From: Methanobacteriota archaeon
GTDB taxonomy: Archaea > Thermoplasmatota > Thermoplasmata > UBA10834
Assembly (NCBI GenBank): GCA_011391345.1
Contig: JAABQR010000169.1
Span: 1-5,409 of the forward strand
Direction: 5' to 3'
Length of the DNA stretch: 5,409 nt
Positions 1-5,334 of this stretch are shown here, piece after piece (position 1 is the stretch's first letter; every line of letters begins with the position of its first letter). Both the position numbers and the translations under genes were made by a program. The notes under the pieces were generated by a model. The model was not told where the DNA came from and searched no databases. It saw nothing but the letters and a program-made list of their open reading frames with translations.

Positions 1-513
1 GGACGCGAGGAGCCTGTAGGGTGCCTTGAATATGATCCTGGTGTCAGCTATGACGCCGAGGGGAACGCTCGCGTTGAGCGAGAGTGAGTTGCCCCCATCC
101 TTGATCGACGCCCTCGGGCTGGCGATGCCGTCGTGCGACGCGGATGTCGGGACGCTCAGGAACGGCATCTTGAGGTTGAACGACGCGAGCTTGGCGAGGT
201 CTATCTTGCTTCCGCCTCCGACCCCAAGCAGGAAGGACGCCTTAACGTCCTTCGAGACCTCCTCGACCTTGACGAGGTTCGCCCTGCTCGCCTCGCCCAC
301 GACGCACTTCTGCACGTCGAAGCCCTTGTCCTGGAGTATCTGCTCCGCCTGCTTCGCGGCGAGCTCTCCCGTCGTCTGTCCCGTGACGATGAGGGCGGTC
401 CCCTTGAGCTCGAACTCCTCGCACATTGTCCCCGCCTGCTCTATGACGCCGTGCCCGGCTAGGACCTGCCTCGGGAAGCTCATCGCCCTGACCTTGGTGA
501 ATCCATCTGACAT
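1..513 (-). CDS. egsA: sn-glycerol-1-phosphate dehydrogenase, N-terminal part (runs off the left edge)
   Basis: This cytoplasmic enzyme reduces dihydroxyacetone phosphate to sn-glycerol 1-phosphate with NAD(P)H. It makes the backbone of archaeal ether lipids. The first 171 residues are present; the family is usually about 350 residues, so roughly half the gene is missing at the window edge. The frame is open from ATG at 513 to base 1. Family marks are the Rossmann-type nucleotide loop GVGGGSKIDLAK (residues 97-108) and the very characteristic SVPTSASHDGIASPRAS block (120-136). These are followed by the ADTRII and KAPYRLLAS stretch (156-171). The zinc-ligand part of this family lies after this point, so it cannot be checked here. 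No strong Shine-Dalgarno stands before the ATG; AAGGG about 12 bases upstream is a weak candidate. The gene follows the response regulator on the same strand after 98 bp and probably has its own promoter. The family call is nearly certain. Confidence 0.95.
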   Translation of the reverse strand, partial: MSDGFTKVRAMSFPRQVLAGHGVIEQAGTMCEEFELKGTALIVTGQTTGELAAKQAEQILQDKGFDVQKCVVGEASRANLVKVEEVSKDVKASFLLGVGGGSKIDLAKLASFNLKMPFLSVPTSASHDGIASPRASIKDGGNSLSLNASVPLGVIADTRIIFKAPYRLLAS

Positions 514-570
514 GTAGCCGCACTACCCTTCGCACTAATATGCTCGTCCTGTTCTTCAACTTATCGGTTT

Positions 571-595
571 GTATATTCATTGTAGAATATTTATG
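571..595 (-). promoter_or_regulatory. egsA: Candidate promoter region of the glycerol-1-phosphate dehydrogenase gene
   Basis: This is the most AT-rich part of the 98-bp spacer between the response regulator stop and the dehydrogenase start. On the minus strand it reads CATAAATATT (595-586) and then ATGAATATAC (580-571). Either could act as a TATA box and would give a leader of about 35 to 55 bases. A third weak box, CATATTAG near 535-542, would sit about 25 bases before the ATG and would give a leaderless transcript. I cannot choose between them from sequence alone. Confidence 0.45.
573..590. repeat. Perfect 6-6-6 inverted repeat (ATATTC-ATTGTA-GAATAT)
   Basis: Two perfect 6-base arms, ATATTC at 573-578 and GAATAT at 585-590, flank a 6-base spacer. 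The element lies in the spacer between the response regulator and the dehydrogenase gene and overlaps the candidate TATA boxes. It could be an operator for a dimeric regulator, or a weak hairpin at the end of the two-component transcript. AT-rich DNA gives short palindromes by chance, so the functional reading is an inference. Confidence 0.4.
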
Positions 596-611
596 CCAGT
601 GGGGGTCTTCC

Positions 612-974
612 TCACGATGCCGACACATTCCGCATCTTCTCTATAAGGTCGTCCATCCGGAAGGGCTTCGGCAGGAACTCGGCCGCCCCCGCATCCCTCG
701 CGTCCTTCTCGATGAGGACGTCCGCGCTGACGAATATGATCTTCTGTGCGGGTTTGCTCCTGATGATCTCCTTCGTGGCCTCGACGCCGTTCATGACTGG
801 CATCCGGTGGTCCATTATGATGACATCGGGTTTCTCCGGCGAAGCGGCGTACTTCCTCACCGCCTCCTCCCCGTCGAAGGCGGTGGCGACCACTTTGTAT
901 CCCCTGAGCTGGAGGATGTCCCTGTACAGCTCCACTATGAAAAGCTCGTCGTCGACTATCATGACGGTGGTCAT
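612..974 (-). CDS. Receiver-only (CheY-like) response regulator
   Basis: This is a 120-residue phospho-acceptor receiver domain with no output domain, expected in the cytoplasm as the partner of the kinase-like protein just upstream. The conserved receiver residues are all visible: the acidic pair D8-D9 in MIVDDE, the phosphorylated aspartate D55 in VIIMDHRMP, S83 in FVSAD, and K103 in the PKPF motif. The start at 974 is chosen because its ATG overlaps the kinase stop codon as ATGA, with a G-rich ribosome-site-like stretch about 10 bases upstream. The in-frame start at 1013 would add 13 residues (including RRR) that precede the normal first beta strand. With no DNA-binding or enzyme domain, it must act by protein contact or as a phosphate shuttle or sink. 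The target is unknown. The complete active site suggests it is phosphorylated by some kinase, even if its neighbour cannot do this. Confidence 0.93.
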   Translation of the reverse strand: MTTVMIVDDELFIVELYRDILQLRGYKVVATAFDGEEAVRKYAASPEKPDVIIMDHRMPVMNGVEATKEIIRSKPAQKIIFVSADVLIEKDARDAGAAEFLPKPFRMDDLIEKMRNVSAS

Positions 975-1693
975 CCGGCGTCGCCCCCCTTGAGCGATAT
1001 CTCGAAGACGCACCCTCGGTTCTTCTCCGGGTCGAGCACGCGGTAGCCTATGCGCCCTCCGATAGCCCGCGCGATGCTGCTAGCGAACACTGCGCCGGAT
1101 ACCCTCGCCATCTTGGAGACGTCCATCGGCACCGTCCCTGAGAACAGGCTGTCGTCGACGCCCTGCGGGAGTGTCGCGGTCCTGGAAACGACTTCGATCT
1201 TCCAGACGTCCGAGCCGTTGTGCTTCTCCCGAACGGAGCTCACATCGATCTTCGAGTGGTCCTCCGGGTCCAATTGCACGATGTTCATGAGCACGTGGCC
1301 GAAGATGTCATGGACGTACTGTCCGCCATGGACCTCAGCGTTCGGCGCCAGTCCGGTCGTGTCGATCGTGACCTGCTTGTGCGGGAACAGTCCCGAGACA
1401 TCTCGCGTCACTTGCGCAAGAGTCCCTCTCAAGTCAACCGGTGTGGTCTGTGCGGGAGTCCCCTCACAGTACGATGAGAGCTGCCTGATGCCGTCAAGGA
1501 GCACGGACGAGGTCCTCACTTGGGATGTCGCCTTCTCAGCGAGCTCCTTGATCCTTGGGTCGGCTCCTGGAGACGAGTGGATGAGTTCAAGGTAGCTGAG
1601 GGTGGCCTGATTGTTGTTCAGCATGTCGTGGCTGAGCAAGTCCATGAGAACGCCGACTTCCTCAGGTCCAACGCGTATTCCGTCTTCTGTCAA
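971..1693 (-). CDS. Soluble histidine-kinase-like protein with a degenerate ATP-binding domain
   Basis: This is a 240-residue cytoplasmic protein with no membrane segment and no recognisable sensor domain. Near the N-terminus is an H-box, LLSHDMLNNNQATLSYLELI, with phospho-acceptor H22 inside an SHD motif like archaeal HisKA helices, followed by a second helix to about residue 75. The C-terminal half aligns by eye with HATPase_c: an N-box-like HVLMNIVQLDP (N137), an F-box-like LFSG (183-186), a helix ending AIGGRIGY, and a final strand CVFEISL. The G1 motif DxGxG is replaced by SRTATLP, and the glycine-rich G2 loop by ARVSGAVFASS, so normal ATP binding is doubtful. I chose TTG at 1693 as the start because GAGGAG lies 6 bases upstream. 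The longer TTG start at 1750 falls inside the likely TATA box. The 3' end overlaps the response regulator by 4 bp, marking a co-transcribed pair. It could be a phosphatase, phosphotransfer or dimer partner instead of a kinase. Confidence 0.85.
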   Translation of the reverse strand: MTEDGIRVGPEEVGVLMDLLSHDMLNNNQATLSYLELIHSSPGADPRIKELAEKATSQVRTSSVLLDGIRQLSSYCEGTPAQTTPVDLRGTLAQVTRDVSGLFPHKQVTIDTTGLAPNAEVHGGQYVHDIFGHVLMNIVQLDPEDHSKIDVSSVREKHNGSDVWKIEVVSRTATLPQGVDDSLFSGTVPMDVSKMARVSGAVFASSIARAIGGRIGYRVLDPEKNRGCVFEISLKGGDAG

Positions 1694-1699
1694 TTCAGT

Positions 1700-1705
1700 C
1701 TCCTC
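1700..1705 (-). promoter_or_regulatory. Ribosome binding site that sets a TTG start for the kinase-like gene
   Basis: The minus strand reads GAGGAG, then the 6-base spacer ACTGAA, then TTG at 1693-1691. Spacing and match to the anti-Shine-Dalgarno are good. The first in-frame ATG lies further in (1645), immediately before the H-box, and would cut off the lead-in to the helix. Confidence 0.6.
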
Positions 1706-1742
1706 GGATGTGTGCCACGCATGTATGCGAACGGTCTGGGCC

Positions 1743-1758
1743 CTTATCAAGCTTTTTG
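1743..1758 (-). promoter_or_regulatory. BRE/TATA-like promoter of the two-component pair
   Basis: The minus strand reads CAAAAAGCTTGATAAG: an A-rich BRE-like stretch followed by an AGCTT-linked TATA-like box. Archaeal initiation about 25 bases downstream would fall near 1720, leaving a leader of roughly 28 bases before the TTG at 1693. The motif resembles the boxes before the DUF4130 gene and before the last gene of the window. Confidence 0.6.
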
Positions 1759-1806
1759 GCTTGTCGTTCGGAACCTTGTGATGCGACGGGCTGATATCGG
1801 GTTGTC

Positions 1807-2598
1807 TCAGGCGCCCTCGAAGTCCTCCAATGTGACCTTTGGCGGGGTCGACTCCTCATGCGCACCCTCGCCGACCCATTTCCAGTAGTTCTTCGGGAGC
1901 GGCTCAGTCGAGTACTTCGGGTCCTTCTTGGACTCCATGTGCTTTACGTCCGACAGGAGCGTCCAGTACCTTCCCGTGTCCTTCCTGGACAGTTTCTCGG
2001 GGAACCTCTTCCTGGTGTCCACGAGGATCTCGTTGTTGTAACAGATATGCGCCGTCTCGTCGCCCAGGAGCGCTATCGTGAATCCGGGCCGCTTCTTGGC
2101 GAAGTGTCTCAGGACCAGGTCCGCGATGTCGTGCTCGAGGCTCGCCTTCCCCAAGAGCACCTTGTTCCTCTCGTCCTCCTGGAACGTGATATATCCTTTG
2201 GCCCTCCTGAACTCCCCGGTCACGCGCCTTATCCTGTCCTTCATCTCCTTCGATTCGGGACTGGCCTGGGCGAGATATCCCCTGGTGCCCTCCTTCTCTA
2301 TCTGGGCGAGGACCGTTAATATGAGGTTGAACCTGTCAGGCGACCTGTACCTGGACGCCCAGAAGACCTCGTCCTCGACTATCTCGTAGAGCTTCTCATC
2401 CTCCAGGAAGTCGAGTCCGCCATGTTTGTCCCTGAACTCGCTGTACCGAGCGTCATAGTCGGCCTCGTCCGCGTCCACGGTCTCGTCGAAGTAGAACTGC
2501 TTCCCGTGGTCGCGTGGCGTGGGCTTCGCCCCTGTCACCCTGCTCACCAGGAACGCTGTAATGATCGATCTGGGAGTTGGCCCGAAGAGCACTAGCAT
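1807..2598 (-). CDS. DUF4130 (TIGR03915-type) putative DNA metabolism/repair protein
   Basis: This is a soluble 263-residue protein. Three blocks point to DUF4130: VTGEFRRAKGYITFQ (126-140), EHDIADLVLRHFAKKRPGFTIAL (155-177), and a C-terminal block with RYWTLL (210-215) and LPKNYWKWVGE (234-244). The last matches the family's usual (M)PKxYWKxL ending. In bacteria the family usually accompanies a radical SAM protein (TIGR03916) thought to act in DNA modification or repair, and is sometimes fused to a uracil-DNA glycosylase. The biochemical role is not established. Neither partner is next to it here, so any partner would be elsewhere in the genome. The start is ATG at 2598, with CAGGAG 10 bases upstream and a clear TATA box at 2634-2643. 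The first 24 residues are hydrophobic but are interrupted by P and R and probably form the first core strand and helix, not a signal peptide. It is transcribed divergently from the TPR gene. The last 20 residues look unstructured and acidic. Confidence 0.8.
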   Translation of the reverse strand: MLVLFGPTPRSIITAFLVSRVTGAKPTPRDHGKQFYFDETVDADEADYDARYSEFRDKHGGLDFLEDEKLYEIVEDEVFWASRYRSPDRFNLILTVLAQIEKEGTRGYLAQASPESKEMKDRIRRVTGEFRRAKGYITFQEDERNKVLLGKASLEHDIADLVLRHFAKKRPGFTIALLGDETAHICYNNEILVDTRKRFPEKLSRKDTGRYWTLLSDVKHMESKKDPKYSTEPLPKNYWKWVGEGAHEESTPPKVTLEDFEGA

Positions 2599-2633
2599 CT
2601 TGACACTGCTCCTGGTAATTATAACCCGGTCCT

Positions 2634-2647
2634 GATATAAGCTTTGG
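2634..2647 (-). promoter_or_regulatory. BRE/TATA promoter of the DUF4130 gene, possibly shared with the divergent TPR gene
   Basis: The minus strand reads CCAAAGCTTATATC. Initiation about 25 bases downstream would fall near 2612-2616, giving a leader of only 15 to 20 bases that still keeps the CAGGAG ribosome site. On the plus strand the same bases read GATATAAGC, also TATA-like, and lie about 25 bases before the ATG at 2662. The box could therefore serve the TPR gene in a leaderless way. A second plus-strand TATA-like stretch, TAATTATAA, lies at 2616-2624. Confidence 0.6.
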
Positions 2648-2661
2648 CCAAACGTCGCAAA

Positions 2662-4770
2662 ATGGCAGGCACCCCTGAAAAAGGCTATCTACCCATTATG
2701 TCATGGCAATGTCGCTTGACCCCTTCGGAGGACGCCGGAGCCACCAGGAAGCTGAGTCATTCAGCGCTTGTGGAACAGGCCAATGCGGCATATGACGCGG
2801 GCGATTTCTCGCGGGCGTTGGAGCTGTTCGATGAGGCTATCTCATCTGGTGTGGACAACGAGGTCGTCCACAACAACCGGGGCGCTGCGCTCGATGCCAT
2901 GGGCATGTGCGAGGACGCGACGGAGAGCTACAGGGCGTCCACGGACCGGGCCCCGAAGTACGAACTCGCATGGCATAACCTGGGCAACTGCCTGTTCTCC
3001 CGCGCCCTCTACGAAGATGCAGCTGAGGCATACAGGCGGGCCTCAGCGCTGAACCCCGCGAGGGTCCAGAACATCGCCGGCCTTGCGAACTCGTATTCGA
3101 AGCTCGGCAGGACCCGGAGGGCGAAGGCTGCGGTCAGAAGGCTCCTGAGCAAAGGCTCGGGAGATCCGTCGACGCGTCTCACGGCCGCCGAGATCCTCTT
3201 GGACCTCGGCATGAGCCGAGAGGCCGCGGATGTGTGCGAGGAGCACCTGCGACTCAGGGGCGACTCGCTCGATGCGCTCACGATGCTCGGCACCGCACGT
3301 CATGAGTCCGGGGACTTCGCGCACGCAGTTCGGGCGTTCGAGAAGGCCCTGACGATGTCGCCTAACAGCAAGGAGCTGCTCAACAACCTCGGATACTCCC
3401 TCTTCTGCGCGGGCTTTCTCGGACCAGCGCTCGCGTCGTTCGACAAGGCCTTGGCGATCGACCCAGGCTACAAGCACGCGTGGTACAACAAGGGGTATTC
3501 CCTCCACGGCGCGGAGAGGCTCAACGAGGCCGTCGATTGTTATAAGAGGGCGCTCGAGCTGGACGCCCAGGACAGGGTGTTGTGGAACAACCTCGGCAAC
3601 GCTCTCTACAACCTGGGGCGGTTCGGGGAGTCCATACCCCGATTCGTAGAGGCTCTCCGGGTGGACCCGGACTACGAGATCGCATGGAACAACATAGGGA
3701 ACGCCCTTGAGAAGATGGGCATGTGGTCAGAGGCGGTCCCGTTCCACGAGCGGTCCCTGGAGATCCGGCCGGACTTCGATTACGCGCTGTATGCCAAGGG
3801 TATGTGCCTGTCCATGACCGGCCGCCCGGAGGAGGGGTACGACCTCATACTCGAGTCACTGGCTTTGAACCCGGACTACGACGAGGCTTGGAAGGCCAAG
3901 TCCAGGGTGGCCCGTCAGCTCGGTCGCTGGGACGAGGCGTTGAACGCCATCGAGGAGGCCCTCGCGGTGAACCCTGCCTTCGCCGATGGCTGGGCCGACA
4001 GGGGCGACATCCTGTCGACCATGGGCGACCTGCTGGGGGCCGAGGCCTCGTACAGGACCGCCCTGGTGCACTTTCCCCCGATGCGGAACGGCTCCCAGGG
4101 CGAATCGGCGATGCTGCGTCGCAAGGCCGAAGTCCTGCTCAGGCTTGGGAGGTTCGACGAATCCGTGAACATGCTCGGGGACGCGGTGGCCACCCGGAGA
4201 CACGATCCCAGCATGGCATCCGATTACATCAGGGTCCTGAGGATGTTCTCGAAGGCGGCGATGCCAGACATCCTGCACACGATCATGGACGAGGTCGAGG
4301 ACCCCTCGACCCTACTCGATTACAGCGAGCTGCTGCTCGACAGGGGCATGCACGATGATGCCCTGAGGATACTCGAGAGGTTATCGTCCCCGGAGGAGCA
4401 CCGGGAGCGTGTCGCGAACATCGAGGCGCGGGCGTATGCGTCCGCCGGCATCCCCGAAGACGAGGTCTCGGCACTCCTGGTCGGCCTGTCCAGCGGTGGA
4501 GCCTCCAGGCTCCGTGGAGAGCTGGCGGAGGCGAAGGGAGACCTCACGGCCGCGGAGGCCGAATACTCCAAGTCTCTCGAGTTCGAGCCGTCGGATTACT
4601 CGGCGGCGGAATCACTTGCCCGGGTGAGGCTACGGCTCGGCATGCCGAAAGAGGCTCTTGAGGCCGCGAGGACCGCGCTCGGGATCGACCCGACGGAGCC
4701 AGGCGCGGTCGCGCTGCTCAAGGAGGCGCACGAGGCCGATGCGAAGGGCAAGGGAAAGGGATCCAGATGA
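2662..4770 (+). CDS. Long tetratricopeptide repeat (TPR) protein, about 19 repeats
   Basis: From this start the protein has 702 residues, almost all TPR helix pairs; no enzyme domain, signal peptide or membrane segment is seen. It is probably a cytoplasmic scaffold binding other proteins. Repeats begin near base 2761. Those starting at 3370, 3472, 3574, 3676, 3778, 3880 and 3982 keep an exact 34-residue spacing and carry the TPR pattern (for example LWNNLGNALYNLGRF, ending ALRVDPDY). Many have W at position 4, as in AWYNKGY, AWNNIGN and GWADRGD. The register breaks at about 4081-4104 with an inserted PPMRNGSQGE stretch, after which the repeats are more diverged. Two clear repeats close the protein (about 4495-4700), then comes a lysine/glycine tail, KGKGKGSR. 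The start is uncertain: TTG 2644 and ATG 2698 are also in frame. I prefer ATG 2662 because a TATA-like box lies 25 bases upstream. The stop overlaps the next gene's start as ATGA. Confidence 0.93.
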   Translation: MAGTPEKGYLPIMSWQCRLTPSEDAGATRKLSHSALVEQANAAYDAGDFSRALELFDEAISSGVDNEVVHNNRGAALDAMGMCEDATESYRASTDRAPKYELAWHNLGNCLFSRALYEDAAEAYRRASALNPARVQNIAGLANSYSKLGRTRRAKAAVRRLLSKGSGDPSTRLTAAEILLDLGMSREAADVCEEHLRLRGDSLDALTMLGTARHESGDFAHAVRAFEKALTMSPNSKELLNNLGYSLFCAGFLGPALASFDKALAIDPGYKHAWYNKGYSLHGAERLNEAVDCYKRALELDAQDRVLWNNLGNALYNLGRFGESIPRFVEALRVDPDYEIAWNNIGNALEKMGMWSEAVPFHERSLEIRPDFDYALYAKGMCLSMTGRPEEGYDLILESLALNPDYDEAWKAKSRVARQLGRWDEALNAIEEALAVNPAFADGWADRGDILSTMGDLLGAEASYRTALVHFPPMRNGSQGESAMLRRKAEVLLRLGRFDESVNMLGDAVATRRHDPSMASDYIRVLRMFSKAAMPDILHTIMDEVEDPSTLLDYSELLLDRGMHDDALRILERLSSPEEHRERVANIEARAYASAGIPEDEVSALLVGLSSGGASRLRGELAEAKGDLTAAEAEYSKSLEFEPSDYSAAESLARVRLRLGMPKEALEAARTALGIDPTEPGAVALLKEAHEADAKGKGKGSR

Positions 4771-5297
4771 CCGAGATTCGCCTGAGGAAGAGACACAGGA
4801 TGAGGCAGAAGGAGATAGCGGCCATCGCGTCCAGCATCGAGGTGGTCACAGGGAGCAAGGTGTTCTCCGCTTCGGACACGGTCGATATGGCCGAGGCTCC
4901 CGGATACGACGCCATCATCGTGGATGGCAAGGTCCTGGCGATCGTGCTCGATGGCACGCCAGTACTGACGGTGAGAGGCCTCCTGAGGTACGGCGCCGCC
5001 AGGAGGCACGTGACGGTCGACATGGGTGCCGTGAAGTTCGTGGCGAACGGGGCCGATGTCATGGGTCCGGGGGTCGTCGACGCCGACCCATCGATCGCCG
5101 AGGGGGACTTCGTCTGGATAAGGGACGAGAGGAACAAGCGACCTCTGGCGATCGGAAGGGCCCTGGTCCCGGCCTCCGCGATGCTGTCAAAGATGAAGGG
5201 AAAGGTCGTCGCATCGATACACTTCGTTGGCGACAAGCTATGGCTTGTCGACGAGGTCGAGGAAGAGGAGGAAGAGCCCGTCGACCCCGACCAGTAG
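4767..5297 (+). CDS. MCT-1/Tma20-like PUA-domain RNA-binding protein
   Basis: This 176-residue cytoplasmic protein has a basic N-terminus (RLRKRHRMRQKE) and a pre-PUA alpha/beta domain to about residue 75. A PUA domain follows, from about 81 to 160. The PUA signature is clear: VTVDMGAVKFVANGADVMGPGV (82-103), VWIRDERNKRPLAIGRA (116-132) and the closing IHFVGDKLWLVDE (151-163). This two-domain layout is that of eukaryotic MCT-1/Tma20 and its archaeal homologues. MCT-1 acts with DENR in ribosome recycling and re-initiation. The archaeal role is less clear, but RNA or ribosome binding is expected. The C-terminal tail is strongly acidic (six E in a row, then PVDPDQ), which may reflect regulation or partner binding. 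The ATG overlaps the TPR stop by 4 bp, with AGGGA about 6 bases before it, so translation is probably coupled. Its stop lies directly against the next promoter. Confidence 0.92.
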   Translation: MTEIRLRKRHRMRQKEIAAIASSIEVVTGSKVFSASDTVDMAEAPGYDAIIVDGKVLAIVLDGTPVLTVRGLLRYGAARRHVTVDMGAVKFVANGADVMGPGVVDADPSIAEGDFVWIRDERNKRPLAIGRALVPASAMLSKMKGKVVASIHFVGDKLWLVDEVEEEEEEPVDPDQ

Positions 5298-5308
5298 CTT
5301 TTATATCC
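5296..5308 (+). promoter_or_regulatory. Strong TATA-type promoter before the last gene
   Basis: The sequence AGCTTTTATATCC begins at the last two bases of the PUA gene stop codon. The TATA core is at about 5300-5306, so initiation is expected near 5326-5332, just before the next start codon. It shares the AGCTT plus TATA arrangement seen at 1743-1758 and 2634-2647 on the other strand. Confidence 0.7.
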
Positions 5309-5334
5309 GAACAGCGTGATTACTCTGGCGAGGG

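Noticed and set aside
26..517. Plus-strand open frame opposite the left-edge gene
   Set aside because: The minus strand here encodes the unmistakable glycerol-1-phosphate dehydrogenase motifs. The plus-strand frame is its shadow.
975..1013. Longer start for the response regulator at 1013
   Set aside because: It would add 13 residues before the receiver fold and overlap the kinase gene by 43 bases. The ATGA start at 974 fits receiver length and operon layout better.
1050..1595. Plus-strand open frame of 181 codons opposite the kinase-like gene
   Set aside because: It is antisense to a gene with recognisable kinase motifs and its own promoter and ribosome site. The antisense product has no recognisable domain.
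1751..1806. Terminator hairpin between the DUF4130 and kinase-like genes
   Set aside because: GATATC is a short palindrome, but there is no stable longer stem and no T-run on the minus strand after the stop codon.
2525..2598. Possible signal peptide or membrane anchor at the start of the DUF4130 protein
   Set aside because: The hydrophobic stretch is broken by PTPRS and SRVTGAK, with no continuous 18-20 residue hydrophobic core, and the family is cytoplasmic.
3043..3507. Minus-strand open frame of 154 codons inside the TPR gene
   Set aside because: It lies wholly antisense to clear TPR repeats, has low-complexity R/E-rich sequence typical of reading GC-rich genes backwards, and resembles no family.
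3370..4083. DNA-level tandem repeat in the TPR region
   Set aside because: Repeats are conserved as protein pattern but diverged at the base level. They reflect old TPR duplication, not a satellite or CRISPR-like array.
3723..4358. Plus-strand open frame of 211 codons inside the TPR gene
   Set aside because: It is a frame-shifted reading of the same TPR repeats, rich in G, R and P. The TPR frame is continuous through this stretch, so no frameshift is needed.
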